Assembly (NCBI RefSeq): GCF_021389935.1
Contig: NZ_CP089979.1
Location: 6,224,501-6,288,500, forward strand
Direction of reading: 5' to 3'
DNA: 64,000 nucleotides
Origin: Fulvivirga ligni
GTDB taxonomy: Bacteria; Bacteroidota; Bacteroidia; Cytophagales; Cyclobacteriaceae
Below, piece after piece: positions 34,046-44,246 of the stretch. How positions within the stretch are numbered: the stretch's first letter is position 1; each line of letters begins with the position of its first letter. The notes below the pieces were generated by a model that did no database searches, had not been told where the DNA came from, and worked only from the letters and a program-made list of their open reading frames with translations. The position numbers were made by a program, and so were the translations under genes.

Positions 34046-34861
34046 TTAAGGCACCATTACCTGGGCTGCCTCATTGTAGTTCCATCTTCTTACACCGCTA
34101 CCTCTTGGCGTATCATAGTTGATACGAGCAGCAGCTCTAATAAATACTACTCTACCAGAAGGTATAGTACCTGTAGACTCAATCTCTACCTCTTCTCCAA
34201 GCATGGATTCAAATCCTGAACCAGAGAACTCCATGGCGCTAGACCAACGAGTATCTCTTGCTCTGTAACCTACAGATGAAGAGTAGCTCACAAATAGCTG
34301 AATATCAGTTACATTCAAGAAACTATCGCTGTAACCGCCCATAGGCTCAATTTTACTGCGAAATTCATCCTCAGAAACACCTCTGGTTACTCTAACTTTT
34401 GCTCTGATTTTACCATTAACCACTGTTGGTTCACCTACCCATTCGATGTTTAGAAAAGGCTCTACTTCAAATTTCATCTCGGTAGTACCATCTATCTCAG
34501 TAGTTTGGCTATTATCAGCCAAAGGAACACCACGGTCATCTTCTCTCACCAAAGGAATAAAAGGCCCATCAACCCTTACATTATACGTGCCTTTAAATAC
34601 CTTGGTGTTCTGAAATTTTCCATCTGGCATGCAGTAGAAATCAGGATTATGCTGAACGTTATCACCCCAGCTTAGCTCCGTTAATCTAACACGAATACCC
34701 TCACTACCCTGATCAGTAAGTATAGGTGCTCCTGTTTCTGCATCTACCACCTCACCCTTAATTGTTTCCGACGGCGCTTCATAATTGTCCATTTCGAACA
34801 TGTTACATGAAGAGAGTGAAAACAACGAGAACGATAAAATATAAAATGCTATTTTTTTCAT
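34046..34861 (-). CDS. DUF3823 lipoprotein of a SusCD locus
   Basis: The 271-residue protein has a lipoprotein signal ending in SLSSC (Cys19). An N-terminal carboxypeptidase-regulatory-like unit (GEVVDAETGAPILTDQGSE, FKGTYNVRVDGPFIP) is followed by a second beta domain. The pattern matches DUF3823, a family found almost only next to SusD genes. It is probably a cell-surface accessory protein that binds glycan or completes the SusCD complex. It follows susD by 25 bases. Ligand binding residues cannot be identified. Confidence 0.75.
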   Translation of the reverse strand: MKKIAFYILSFSLFSLSSCNMFEMDNYEAPSETIKGEVVDAETGAPILTDQGSEGIRVRLTELSWGDNVQHNPDFYCMPDGKFQNTKVFKGTYNVRVDGPFIPLVREDDRGVPLADNSQTTEIDGTTEMKFEVEPFLNIEWVGEPTVVNGKIRAKVRVTRGVSEDEFRSKIEPMGGYSDSFLNVTDIQLFVSYSSSVGYRARDTRWSSAMEFSGSGFESMLGEEVEIESTGTIPSGRVVFIRAAARINYDTPRGSGVRRWNYNEAAQVMVP

Positions 34862-34886
34862 GTTCTTTATATTCTTAATTAATGTC

Positions 34887-36938
34887 TTATCTGTTTGGTT
34901 GCTGATCGATCACTGAGCTCTTAGCCACCTCATTACCCGGTATAGCGAAATAGTAATCCACTACGTTATACTCAAAAGTTTTTAAGCTAACCCACTGGAA
35001 ACGAGCATCGAAGAAGTATTTTCCGCTTTCGGTAGATAAGAATGGGTATAAACCTCTGAATCTATATCTAGAGTTACTACTGAAGTTATCAGCATCTCTG
35101 GTTTCACCCCAGAAACCATCTCTACCTTCATAATGGTTAACTCTCCATCTTCTAAGATCCCACTTGGTTTTACGCTCAAAAGCAAGTTCTTTACGACGTT
35201 CTTTACGAACTAAATTTCGACTCACTTCATCAGCTGCAAGGTTGCCAATTAATTGACTAGCTCCAGCTCTTTCGCGAATATCGTTGATTGCAGTGGTAGC
35301 CACCTGAAGCATGTTAGAACCATCAGGTGAAGGCTCACCTGCTAATGAAAGTTCTACTGCAGCTTCGGCTGCATTTAACAACACTTCAGCATATCTCATT
35401 AAAATAAAAGGTTGATCAGATCTTCCTTCACCTGCATCAAAAGATGGATCATCATTTAACCACTTTCTTCCATAAAGACCTGTTAAACAGCTCTCTCCAT
35501 TATCGAAGAAAGGTCCGTTAGCACCTGCTGCATTTATCTCTGATCCATTGTAGTCAAGAGTTTCCTGACCATTTCCCTCTCTTGGGCTAAGGTATAATGA
35601 TTTAGGCTCCTGAGTATATTCAGCCAGTTGCTGATAACGAGTTTCAGCGCTAGAGAATGAATAATCGTTAAAGAAAGGATCTATTGGCTCAGCTCCAGTA
35701 TATACACCGCCTCTGATCTCAATATTCTTACCTTTAAAGACATCACCAGGAAAAATTACGTATGCTCTTAGCCTAGGCTCTGCATTTTCGAAAAAGTCCA
35801 TTGGTGAATCATACATTAAATAATCTCCTTGAGAGTTAGTAGAACCGTTGGTTACTCTAATAGATCCATCAGGATAACGATCGAAACCTTCATACATTTC
35901 AAGAAAATCTAATGTAGGGCATGTACCTGATGCCAATGGTGCTTTAAAGATAAATGGAGCACTGTAAGCATCATAACCATGTGTGGAAGTAGGGTAGGTA
36001 TATTCTTTAACAAAAATATTCTCCATACTAGCAGGGTCAGTAAACATGTCTACCATATTTCTGTATTGCGCATCAGGATCATTGGCAGCCCATTTATTCA
36101 TATAAAGAGCATATGGACCTTCATTAATTACTTCCTGAGCAGCCAGATAAGCTTCTTTGAAATATTTTTTAGAAGCTGCCTGCCATGAATCTTCAGCAAA
36201 ACCTATTACACGAACGCCTGTTTTTTGACCAAATCCAGTTAAACGTCCTGACACGGTTTCATTATATTTAGCAACACTACCTGCATAGAGCATTGCCTCC
36301 GATTTGTAGGATAGCGCAACATATTTATTGGAAAGACCTCTTTCAGGACTAGTAGGCTGCAACAAGTCAGCTGCCATGTCAAAATCAGCTAAAACCTGAT
36401 CCCATGTTTCCTCTTCAGAAGATCTTGGCACCTCCATGTCATCACTTGGATAATTAATCACTCTAGTTACCAAAGGAATACCTCCAAATCTTTTCGCCAT
36501 AGCCGAGAAAACCATAGCTCTTGCAAAATATGCCTCACCCAGATAATGGTTATAAGTAATATCTGCAAAGGAGCCCTGATACTCAGGCAATGTTTCTATG
36601 AGGTAGTTAGCATCTCTTAATAATGTAAATGCCTGTCCCCAATATGGTGTATCCTCACCTGTAAAAGCTCTACAGATTCCGTCTCTGTTTAGAGCCTCAC
36701 CTGTACCAGAAATACCTGTTGCATTTAACCATCCATTGTAGTTAAAACCCCACTGAGCCGTATATTTAAAATCCTCCAGGGGCATTCGGCTATACATTCT
36801 AGCCAAATAGATTTTCATTCCAGATTCACTTGTCAAAAGCGTTTCATCACCTACTACGTTTGGTGGTGGAACGTCCAACTCTGCACATGAAGAGAGGGCA
36901 AGTAAACCGACAAGAAATAATATATATATCTTTTTCAT
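34887..36938 (-). CDS. susD: SusD/RagB-family nutrient-binding lipoprotein
   Basis: I use ATG 36938 (MKKIYILFLVGLLALSSC), four codons inside the longest frame, because it gives a standard lipoprotein signal. SusD features include the TPR-like helical blocks (HYLGEAYFARAMVFSAMAKR, FGGIPLVTRVI), the phrase YVALSYKSEAMLYAGSVA and the C-terminal FERKTKWDLRRWR. At about 683 residues it is on the long side for the family. It sits on the outer membrane as the lid of the SusC transporter encoded directly upstream (23-base gap). The bound glycan is unknown, though the locus suggests an alpha-mannan type. Confidence 0.92.
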   Translation of the reverse strand: MKKIYILFLVGLLALSSCAELDVPPPNVVGDETLLTSESGMKIYLARMYSRMPLEDFKYTAQWGFNYNGWLNATGISGTGEALNRDGICRAFTGEDTPYWGQAFTLLRDANYLIETLPEYQGSFADITYNHYLGEAYFARAMVFSAMAKRFGGIPLVTRVINYPSDDMEVPRSSEEETWDQVLADFDMAADLLQPTSPERGLSNKYVALSYKSEAMLYAGSVAKYNETVSGRLTGFGQKTGVRVIGFAEDSWQAASKKYFKEAYLAAQEVINEGPYALYMNKWAANDPDAQYRNMVDMFTDPASMENIFVKEYTYPTSTHGYDAYSAPFIFKAPLASGTCPTLDFLEMYEGFDRYPDGSIRVTNGSTNSQGDYLMYDSPMDFFENAEPRLRAYVIFPGDVFKGKNIEIRGGVYTGAEPIDPFFNDYSFSSAETRYQQLAEYTQEPKSLYLSPREGNGQETLDYNGSEINAAGANGPFFDNGESCLTGLYGRKWLNDDPSFDAGEGRSDQPFILMRYAEVLLNAAEAAVELSLAGEPSPDGSNMLQVATTAINDIRERAGASQLIGNLAADEVSRNLVRKERRKELAFERKTKWDLRRWRVNHYEGRDGFWGETRDADNFSSNSRYRFRGLYPFLSTESGKYFFDARFQWVSLKTFEYNVVDYYFAIPGNEVAKSSVIDQQPNR

Positions 36939-36973
36939 ACTATCTTTCATTTTTGATTGTGTGATCCTCAGAG

Positions 36974-39900
36974 TTAGAATGTGGCTGATACACCTAGAGT
37001 ATATGTTTTACTTAGAGGATATAGTCTTCCCTGGTCACTATCAGGATGTTCCGGATCTACGAATTTTACTCCTGTGATTGTGAAAACATTGTAAGCATTG
37101 GCAAAAACTCTAAACTTCATAGAAGCTGATTTTTTTGGCACAATGTTATATCCTAACTCTACACTTTTAAGACGTAAGTACGCAGTACTCACTCTATTAA
37201 ATTCTGAATTACCGAAAGGATAATTGCCTGTATATCCGTAATAACCTTCCACCCATTCTGTTTCTGGGTTATATGGATCTGCTTGCGGATCTACCGGATG
37301 CCAACGATCAAGATACTGCTCTAGAGTACCACCACCATTGGTTCCCCAAATTCCGTAAAGTGGCTCCTGATACTGCATCGACCCCATGGCAGTTCCCTGG
37401 AAAAGAATGCTCAAATCGAAGTTTTTATAAGAAGCATCATATGCTAAACTGAAGTTTAACCACGGTGTCTGATCAAAAGCATAAGGGTGCTCATCTTGAC
37501 CATTGATTTCGCCATCACCATTCCAGTCAACATATTTGTAGTCACCAGGAAGAATTGTTCTCTCTTTGTAAATAGGGTAATTCCAGATATCTTCCCAATC
37601 CTGGTAGCGACCAGCGCTTTCATAACCAAACTGAATTCCCTGATAACGGTTGTTCAGATTGTCAGATCTCCACCTGTCATATGAATTGGAGTATGGACCA
37701 TTCTGTATTCCCACTTGCCATTCTCTTCTTGTAATGGTACCAATAGCTTTAACACTATAATTAAGGTCTCCAATTTTATTACGATGAGAAAGTTGTAGGT
37801 CAATACCGAATTGTCTATCACTGTTAGCATTCTCTAAAGGCGCCCCTGTACCTACTACAGTAGGAACTTCACCCTGTCTTCTGGCAAACAATCCTGTTCT
37901 TCTTCTATCAAAATAGTCTACAGAGAATCCGAATAATCCATTCCAACCTTCGAAATCAACACCAAAGTTGAACATGTGAGCTTCCCACCAGGTAAGGTTT
38001 TCGTTAGGTACGTTTCTATCAACACCGTTTACAAACTCACCACCAATCACATACCCTGGTGCATATTGATTGTAGTATCCATTTTCTGCATTACCTCCAG
38101 AGGCCGGATACTGATATCCTGCATACCATTCGTATTGCAAAGTGGCGTCATTTGCTGTTGTTCCATAACTTGCTCTGAATTTCAATTGATCTACAAATGA
38201 TAGAGCCGAGATTGATTTAAAGAAAGATTCTTCAGATAGTCTCCAGCCTATTGATCCTGAAGGGAAAAACCCCCACTGATTATCTTCAACAAACTTTGAA
38301 GATCCATCATATCTAAACTGAAATTCTGCGATATACTTATCAGCATAATTATAATTTAACCTACCTAGCGCAGCTGAATTGGCTATGGTATAAAGGTTAT
38401 CAGTATCATAAGCCATACCTGTAACCTGGTTAGCATTTGTGCCTGCTAACAAGTAATCCATAGCGAAGGCCAAGTCATTTTGCGCGTAGAAATTATCACC
38501 TTCTTTCTTCTGGCTTTCCCAACCTAATAGCGCTGATACATTATGATTAGATGCAAAAGTTCGTTTATAGTTTAATAAGAACTGTCCTAAAATCTGGTTT
38601 CTGCTACGTACGGATCTTTGCAATCTATTAGGTGAGCTAGGGTTGTACAGTTTAGATATATAAGAGTCTGATGTTTCATCATACATGTATTGATAATACT
38701 CTCTTCTAAAAACTGTATTATCATTATTTCGATAATCATAACTCAACATTGCTTTGGCAGATAGGCCTTTCAATGCAGATGATATCGTTCCTAAATCATA
38801 ATCCAATGAAAAAGATGATTGAAAAGTTTTCTCATTGTATTGTCTATAACCAGAAACATCAGAAGTCATCATAGCTACTGTATTCTGCTCTAAATCAAGG
38901 CCTTGATAATTTAACATGGTGCCCTCAGGGTCTGCATAAGCAGGAAATAAAACCCCTTGTCTCCAATAATTTCTAATAATATCTACAGGACTTGAGTAGG
39001 GTGAGTTACGCTGATCCGACATACCTGCCAGATTTAAATTAAATTTTAATCCTTCAGTTAACTCAGTAGTAATATTACTTCTCAGGTTGAATTTATCGTA
39101 ATTCAAATCTCCTGACTTGAAAAATCCTTCCTGATAAAGGTATCCTCCACCAATAAAATACTGTGTTTTTTCTGAACCTCCGGTTATACTCAGGTTGTGC
39201 TGTGTTTGAGGTGAGTAGTCAGCAAAGATTAAAGAGTTCCAATCTGCTGCTCTACGATCTCCATTACGGAAATCCTCAAAAGCCTGCTCATCATATATAA
39301 TGCTTCCTCCATTGATATTATTCATGGATTTTTCATTATAAATAGTCATAGTTTGGTAAGGATCAGCTAGCATCGGCATCTTAGAAGGACGCTGCATGGT
39401 ATAAGATCCACTATAAGATATTTGGGTTTTTCCTGCTTTACCTTTTTTAGTGGTTACAAGTAAAACTCCACTGGCTGCTCTTACACCGTAGATAGCTGCT
39501 GCTGCATCTTTAAGTACTGATACATCATCGATATCGTTAGGGTTAAGTCTCTGGAAATCTTCCATAGTACGTGGCACACCATCGATAACTACTAATGGTG
39601 TTCCTTCAAAACCTCTAATATCGAAACTGTTACTATAAGTACCAGGCTCAGCACTTCTCTGCCAAACTCTAACCCCAGCCACTCTACCTGTAAGCATGTT
39701 TTGAGGGTTTTCATTTCTGGTTTGAAGCATAGTTTCACCCTTAAGGCTGGCTACAGAACCAGTAACAGTAACTTTTTCCTGAGTACCATAACCCACTACT
39801 ACAACTTCGCTAAGCTGCTGTGTATCAGGGATCATGCTAACATTTATCACTGATCTGGCACCTACAGTTATCTCTTGTGCGGAATAGCCAATAAAAGTAA

Positions 39901-40198
39901 AAACCAATACTGCACTTTCATCTGGCACCTCAAGAGTGAAGTTACCGTCCAGGTCCGTGGTGGTTCCTTTATTAGTTCCCTTTAGTATAATATTTACACC
40001 TGGTAAAGCTGCCCCATCTTCAGAGGTCACTGTACCTTTTACCGTAATAGCTTGCTTGTATAGCTCTACGGTAGTTACGTTCTTTTCAATGTTTGCTTCC
40101 GAAGCAAAAGCGGAGGCAAAGACAGCAGATTGAGCAAGTACGCCACATAAGGAGTACTTGATCAGTCTTTTTGACAATTGCTTGTATTTATTCTGCAT
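36974..40198 (-). CDS. susC: SusC/RagA-family TonB-linked outer-membrane transporter
   Basis: This 1074-residue protein has the expected order. A signal sequence (to about residue 33) is followed by a carboxypeptidase-regulatory-like domain (VKGTVTSEDGAALPGVNIIL, residues ~50-125) and the TonB-box-like/plug start (SEVVVVGYGTQEKVTVTGSV). The plug proper has DIRGFEGTPLVVIDGVPR and VLKDAAAAIYGVRAASGVLL. A large beta barrel ends in YTLGVSATF. It imports glycan fragments using TonB energy, in complex with the SusD lid encoded 23 bases downstream. Genes upstream in the same operon encode a GH76 enzyme and a surface lipoprotein. Confidence 0.95.
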   Translation of the reverse strand: MQNKYKQLSKRLIKYSLCGVLAQSAVFASAFASEANIEKNVTTVELYKQAITVKGTVTSEDGAALPGVNIILKGTNKGTTTDLDGNFTLEVPDESAVLVFTFIGYSAQEITVGARSVINVSMIPDTQQLSEVVVVGYGTQEKVTVTGSVASLKGETMLQTRNENPQNMLTGRVAGVRVWQRSAEPGTYSNSFDIRGFEGTPLVVIDGVPRTMEDFQRLNPNDIDDVSVLKDAAAAIYGVRAASGVLLVTTKKGKAGKTQISYSGSYTMQRPSKMPMLADPYQTMTIYNEKSMNNINGGSIIYDEQAFEDFRNGDRRAADWNSLIFADYSPQTQHNLSITGGSEKTQYFIGGGYLYQEGFFKSGDLNYDKFNLRSNITTELTEGLKFNLNLAGMSDQRNSPYSSPVDIIRNYWRQGVLFPAYADPEGTMLNYQGLDLEQNTVAMMTSDVSGYRQYNEKTFQSSFSLDYDLGTISSALKGLSAKAMLSYDYRNNDNTVFRREYYQYMYDETSDSYISKLYNPSSPNRLQRSVRSRNQILGQFLLNYKRTFASNHNVSALLGWESQKKEGDNFYAQNDLAFAMDYLLAGTNANQVTGMAYDTDNLYTIANSAALGRLNYNYADKYIAEFQFRYDGSSKFVEDNQWGFFPSGSIGWRLSEESFFKSISALSFVDQLKFRASYGTTANDATLQYEWYAGYQYPASGGNAENGYYNQYAPGYVIGGEFVNGVDRNVPNENLTWWEAHMFNFGVDFEGWNGLFGFSVDYFDRRRTGLFARRQGEVPTVVGTGAPLENANSDRQFGIDLQLSHRNKIGDLNYSVKAIGTITRREWQVGIQNGPYSNSYDRWRSDNLNNRYQGIQFGYESAGRYQDWEDIWNYPIYKERTILPGDYKYVDWNGDGEINGQDEHPYAFDQTPWLNFSLAYDASYKNFDLSILFQGTAMGSMQYQEPLYGIWGTNGGGTLEQYLDRWHPVDPQADPYNPETEWVEGYYGYTGNYPFGNSEFNRVSTAYLRLKSVELGYNIVPKKSASMKFRVFANAYNVFTITGVKFVDPEHPDSDQGRLYPLSKTYTLGVSATF

Positions 40199-40214
40199 AT
40201 GCTAAGTAATTTCT

Positions 40215-41678
40215 TTATTTCTCCAGTTCGTATTTGGCTAATACTGCGTACTCAGCTGCAAAAGCAAAATTGAACATACCTTCAGTATTATTATTGGCAG
40301 TGGTTCTACTCCACCCTACTAGTAAATTAGTAGGTAAAAATCCTTCGTAAAGGAAGTTTTCATAACCGAAATCCAGGTTTTGTTGGAAAGAATCTATGTA
40401 ATCTGCATTAGCAGCATATGAAGGATATACATCTACATACCCTCTCATCATCACGCCATTAAACCAGTTATTGAAACCACTGATATCATAGGTATAATAC
40501 CCCTCTTTGGTTTGTCCCAAATCAGCAAAGTATTCAAAGCTGGCATCAGATAATGAGCTGGCATCCGTTAAATACATACCTTCGCCAGTAGACTCATATA
40601 AATCGGCAGCAGCAGATAGCATACTTCCGCTGTTATAACTTATAGATGGGCCTACTCTGTCTCTACAAGCTATTCCCTTACGGTAAGTTTGTCCATCTAC
40701 TGTGATAGTTTCAGGATTACCAGGAGAACAGCCACCCATTAAGTCATCATAAACTCCATTAGGACGAATTAGACTGGCTTTTTGCCATGCATAAATCTTC
40801 TTAGCAAAGTCTAGATAGTAATCGGCTTTCTTTACTTGCTCTGTTTTTCTTGTTTCTTTATCAGCAGCATCTATGAATCTATGAGTGATTTCATCATTCT
40901 TATCTTTATAGATTTCGTGCAACCATACTAATGGGCTGATCAGAGGACCGTTACTACAAGAGTGCTTGGTTACATAACCAGGACCCCACGTGATACCACC
41001 AATTTCATTACCGTTAGCATCTCTGGAACAATCCCAACCATCTAATACATACTCAGTTAGGTATTCTGCTTTTTCAAGATAGCTATCATTACCTGTAAGC
41101 TTGTAGCTTTCTATAAGCTCACGGATAAACCACATTTGGTCATCATACACATTCATAATTCCGGCTACGCTAGCGCTACCTTTTCCGGCACCTCTATTTA
41201 CACCGTAGATAGACCACTCATGAGTCTGAGTATAAGAAACCAATTCAAATGTACCTTTGTAGAAATCTGCATTATCATACAGCTTAGCAAGCGTTTCAGT
41301 GTACTTGCTAAAGTTTTCATCATAAAGCTTGGAGTTACCGTGCTCTTTCTGAGCCTGCAGTCCGTGAAGGATAGCATTTACAGCCTCAACAGCACTGGTG
41401 TACATCCATATACTTCCTGTTTCATCAGAGCGAACATCAGTATAAGGATTATAATACCTGGCCATTTTCATACCTGCTCCGTCAAAGTGAGCTTCTATAG
41501 CATGGTCTGCCAGGTTCATGGCGCGAAGAAGGTTTTGCTCTGAAAGACTAACCTCCTCTTCCGGTGGATTATCCGGTCCCGGGTCAGAACCCGAGTCACC
41601 ACATGCAACCAGTGACATAAGGAACACGAAGCTGCATGTAGTAAATAGTTTACTAAATTTTATCATAGGGTTATTCAT
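40215..41678 (-). CDS. GH76-family alpha-1,6-mannanase-like lipoprotein
   Basis: The protein has 487 residues with a lipoprotein signal ending in LVAC (Cys26); an alternative start is at 41666. A Ser/Asp/Pro/Glu-rich tether precedes an (alpha/alpha)6-barrel enzyme. The GH76 catalytic aspartate pair is seen in IMNVYDDQMWFI (Asp179, Asp180), with supporting motifs WMYTSAVEAVNAIL, GGITWGPGYVTKHSCSNGPL and RTTANNNTEGMFNFAF. GH76 enzymes cut internal alpha-1,6-mannosyl linkages, as in fungal mannan backbones. It lies in the operon between a surface lipoprotein and susC, so it probably works on the cell surface to make import-ready fragments. Confidence 0.9.
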   Translation of the reverse strand: MNNPMIKFSKLFTTCSFVFLMSLVACGDSGSDPGPDNPPEEEVSLSEQNLLRAMNLADHAIEAHFDGAGMKMARYYNPYTDVRSDETGSIWMYTSAVEAVNAILHGLQAQKEHGNSKLYDENFSKYTETLAKLYDNADFYKGTFELVSYTQTHEWSIYGVNRGAGKGSASVAGIMNVYDDQMWFIRELIESYKLTGNDSYLEKAEYLTEYVLDGWDCSRDANGNEIGGITWGPGYVTKHSCSNGPLISPLVWLHEIYKDKNDEITHRFIDAADKETRKTEQVKKADYYLDFAKKIYAWQKASLIRPNGVYDDLMGGCSPGNPETITVDGQTYRKGIACRDRVGPSISYNSGSMLSAAADLYESTGEGMYLTDASSLSDASFEYFADLGQTKEGYYTYDISGFNNWFNGVMMRGYVDVYPSYAANADYIDSFQQNLDFGYENFLYEGFLPTNLLVGWSRTTANNNTEGMFNFAFAAEYAVLAKYELEK

Positions 41679-41682
41679 GTAA

Positions 41683-43515
41683 TTAATTCAAGTCGATTGT
41701 GTGGAAAACAAGCTTGTTCTCTCCAGAATTGGCCACACCGTTATACACACCAAATACTAGCGTTACTTCCTCACCGTTAAACTGAGACAGGTCATAGTTA
41801 AATAGTGCATAACCTTCAGGGTTTCCTGCTCCACCATCACCATGCTTAAACTTCCAACAACCATCTTCTGCTGCACTTGCCTCTTGAGCAGTGTTAGAAG
41901 AAGGCTCTATGTGAGTTACAGTACCATCATTTTGGATAGCGGTAAGTTTGAAGTAGGTTAAATTATCTCCGAAATTACGAGTGCTTAGTGTTAACTGGTT
42001 AGTACCAGCAGCAATAGGGAATTTCGCATATATATAAGCCTCAGGAACTACCGTGTTCACTTCAGGAGTACCTCTGGTTTTAAGAATAAAGCCCTCAGTT
42101 TTATCTACTTCCGGATCTTTCTTTAATGGTGCAAAGAACCATTCTGCACCTATGTGACTATCTTCCTTCCATGCCTGGTAAGCAGCAGGATAACCATCAG
42201 TCATACTTACATTTCTAGAAGGCGTGATAGAGTTCATGCCTGTAAATGAAGTCTTAGTCTGAGCCATGGTAGATCTCACTGTCTCTTGGGTAAGCTTCCA
42301 ACCGCTAACCACCTCTGTGCCAGGTAGCCAATCCCAGTTTCTTACTTCCTGATCAGCAAACCTCATAGCTCTTAGCACTAGCTGTTTCCAATAGTCACCA
42401 GTACTCTGACGGTAAATACCCACCGCTATAATCACTTCTTTGCCTACATAATCGCTTAGATCGAAAAAGAAATCAGTGTAATCACCTGATCCGTAAGTTT
42501 GGTTTTCTCCAATTTTAACAGCTTGTGGTTCAGCCTCAGAAAGATCTACCACCTGAACTCCAAATACTGCAGGAGCACCAGCATCTGCATTGTGAGTACG
42601 TAGTCTAATAGAGAAGATTTTATTGTCCTCGGTTATTTTCTTGCTTCCATAAGTATATGAATCAAATACATTCAGGTCAGCTGGATTACTTCTATCGCCT
42701 TCATCATTACGGATACGTAGTGTGGTACCTTCCCACTGTTCTTCCCAGTTACCCCAGAAAGTAAGTGTACTCATATAATCACATGCCCAGTCCCAATGTG
42801 GGTAAGCATCTGCATTACCACCACCTCTGTATTCATTATAATACCATTTGTCAGCATCCTGAAGATCTTCAGCAGTAAGACCACGAAGAATTTCTGAAGC
42901 ACCCATTTGAATTGATATAGTAGCTACACCATCAATAAATGATGCCGATGTTACAGACTTAGTAACAGATACATAATTAGCTTTACTAAATTGAAGGCTA
43001 TAATCTCCTTCCACTAAGTTTTCAATAAGGAATTTACCATCAGCGTCTGTGGTAAGTGTCTCCATATCAGCTATGCCAGTGTTAATAGTTACTCCAGCAA
43101 GTGGGGCTCCACCGTTTTTAGCATCTATTACGGTACCCATAATTTTAGCAGAGGCGTTAATCATACTCACATCCGCTATGGCTACTCCTTCAGCACTGAA
43201 TTTATCAGCATTTACAGTAACACTAATGGTTAACCAGCCTTCTTTCGCGAATTTAACCGCGTGAGTTTTCATAGAAACTCCGTCCACACTATACTTTCCA
43301 TTAGCATCAGTGGTAGTCATGATATCATCTTCATTGATACCAGTAATAGTTACTTCCACATCAGAGATGCCAGCACCTTCCTCATCAGAAACAGTACCGG
43401 TAACAGTTCCGAACTGTGTGTTCTCAGGAGCATCGTCATCTCCACATGAACTTAAAAACATAGTACATACACCAAGTAGTGTGGCGTACATAAAACATCG
43501 TAGAATTTTACTCAT
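41683..43515 (-). CDS. Surface lipoprotein with two carboxypeptidase-like repeats and lectin-like C-terminus
   Basis: The 610-residue protein has a lipoprotein signal ending LSSC (Cys24). Two carboxypeptidase-regulatory-like units follow: GTVTGTVSDEEGAGISDVEV and IMGTVIDAKNGGAPLAGVTI. Two large beta domains with paired motifs come after them (DYTDFFFDLSDYVGKEVIIA and YALFNYDLSQFNGEEVTLVF), resembling carbohydrate-binding jelly rolls. No catalytic residues stand out. It is the first gene of the glycan operon, four bases before the GH76 gene. A surface glycan-binding role, as in SusE/F-type proteins, is the best inference. I cannot name a CBM family. Confidence 0.65.
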   Translation of the reverse strand: MSKILRCFMYATLLGVCTMFLSSCGDDDAPENTQFGTVTGTVSDEEGAGISDVEVTITGINEDDIMTTTDANGKYSVDGVSMKTHAVKFAKEGWLTISVTVNADKFSAEGVAIADVSMINASAKIMGTVIDAKNGGAPLAGVTINTGIADMETLTTDADGKFLIENLVEGDYSLQFSKANYVSVTKSVTSASFIDGVATISIQMGASEILRGLTAEDLQDADKWYYNEYRGGGNADAYPHWDWACDYMSTLTFWGNWEEQWEGTTLRIRNDEGDRSNPADLNVFDSYTYGSKKITEDNKIFSIRLRTHNADAGAPAVFGVQVVDLSEAEPQAVKIGENQTYGSGDYTDFFFDLSDYVGKEVIIAVGIYRQSTGDYWKQLVLRAMRFADQEVRNWDWLPGTEVVSGWKLTQETVRSTMAQTKTSFTGMNSITPSRNVSMTDGYPAAYQAWKEDSHIGAEWFFAPLKKDPEVDKTEGFILKTRGTPEVNTVVPEAYIYAKFPIAAGTNQLTLSTRNFGDNLTYFKLTAIQNDGTVTHIEPSSNTAQEASAAEDGCWKFKHGDGGAGNPEGYALFNYDLSQFNGEEVTLVFGVYNGVANSGENKLVFHTIDLN

Positions 43516-44130
43516 TTTATAATAGCGTTTAAGTTTGAATATTACCGACCCGGCTTTTCCTTTTTAGATTGATAAGTGTTGCTGATGAAAGCATAAAACT
43601 CAATCGTTTGCGGTTGTTATCATGTCGATTTTAGAAAGTCGAACTTCAAACGATTGATTCTAAAAAATTCATGAGAGCCAAATCGATTTAGCAATTTTAA
43701 AATCGATTGCAGAGAGTACAATATTATGTGCAGGTGATTAAATTTTGGGTTAAAACAGGGTTAATAACCCGAAAAAATGACTAATCTTTTACTGTAAAAT
43801 GCTCCTTCTTCACTCGATTTTATACTAAAAGCATAATTTTTATAATTATCTATTCCTCTGGCATTTACAGATATTTTTATGATTTCATTTAGAAGTGCTA
43901 CTAATTAACCCCCCATTTTCGGTCCATCATTGATGATGATTAACATCAAAATTTGGGGCGAAAAAAAATTTAAAGATTTTTTCCTGTAGTCAGATTTCTA
44001 TACAAAATCAGATGTAAGAATAATTTTCAAAAAACTTAAGACTAATTAGAAATCCATAAGTCTTAATAAAGGTATAGGTAGGTGGTTCAGAAGAACAGTG
44101 CGATAATTAAATACTTATTCTCCAAAAAGC
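43516..44130. promoter_or_regulatory. Leader region of the glycan operon with repeated TCGATT motifs
   Basis: This gene-free AT-rich stretch precedes the first gene of the minus-strand glycan operon. It holds an inverted pair, TCAATCGTTTG (43600-43610) and CAAACGATTGA (43647-43657), 36 bases apart. There are two palindromic AATCGATT sites (43681-43688, 43701-43708) and further TCGATT copies at 43625-43630 and about 43814-43819. The cluster could hold operators for the locus regulator. No protein-coding frame is convincing here. Confidence 0.5.
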
Positions 44131-44166
44131 AAAAAAGCCTTTCAGATCGGTCTGAAAGGCTTTTTT
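44131..44166 (-). terminator. Intrinsic terminator of the tRNA-Lys gene
   Basis: AAAAAAGCCTTTCAGA (44131-44146) and TCTGAAAGGCTTTTTT (44151-44166) form a perfect 16-bp stem with a TCGG loop. On the minus strand it follows the tRNA 3' end by seven bases. Confidence 0.9.
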
Positions 44167-44173
44167 AAGGTAG

Positions 44174-44246
44174 TGATCCCGCTGGGGCTCGAACCCAGGA
44201 CCCTCTCCTTAAAAGGGAGATGCTCTACCAACTGAGCTACGGAATC
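44174..44246 (-). tRNA. tRNA-Lys (anticodon TTT)
   Basis: The minus strand folds as a normal tRNA of 73 bases. The acceptor arms GATTCCG and CGGGATC pair, with one G-T; the D arm is GCTCAGTTGGTAGAGC; the anticodon arm CTCCC-TTTTAA-GGAG has TTT at the anticodon; and the T arm has GGTTCGAGCCCC. The CCA end is not encoded. It reads toward the glycan operon leader and ends at a strong hairpin. Confidence 0.95.
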
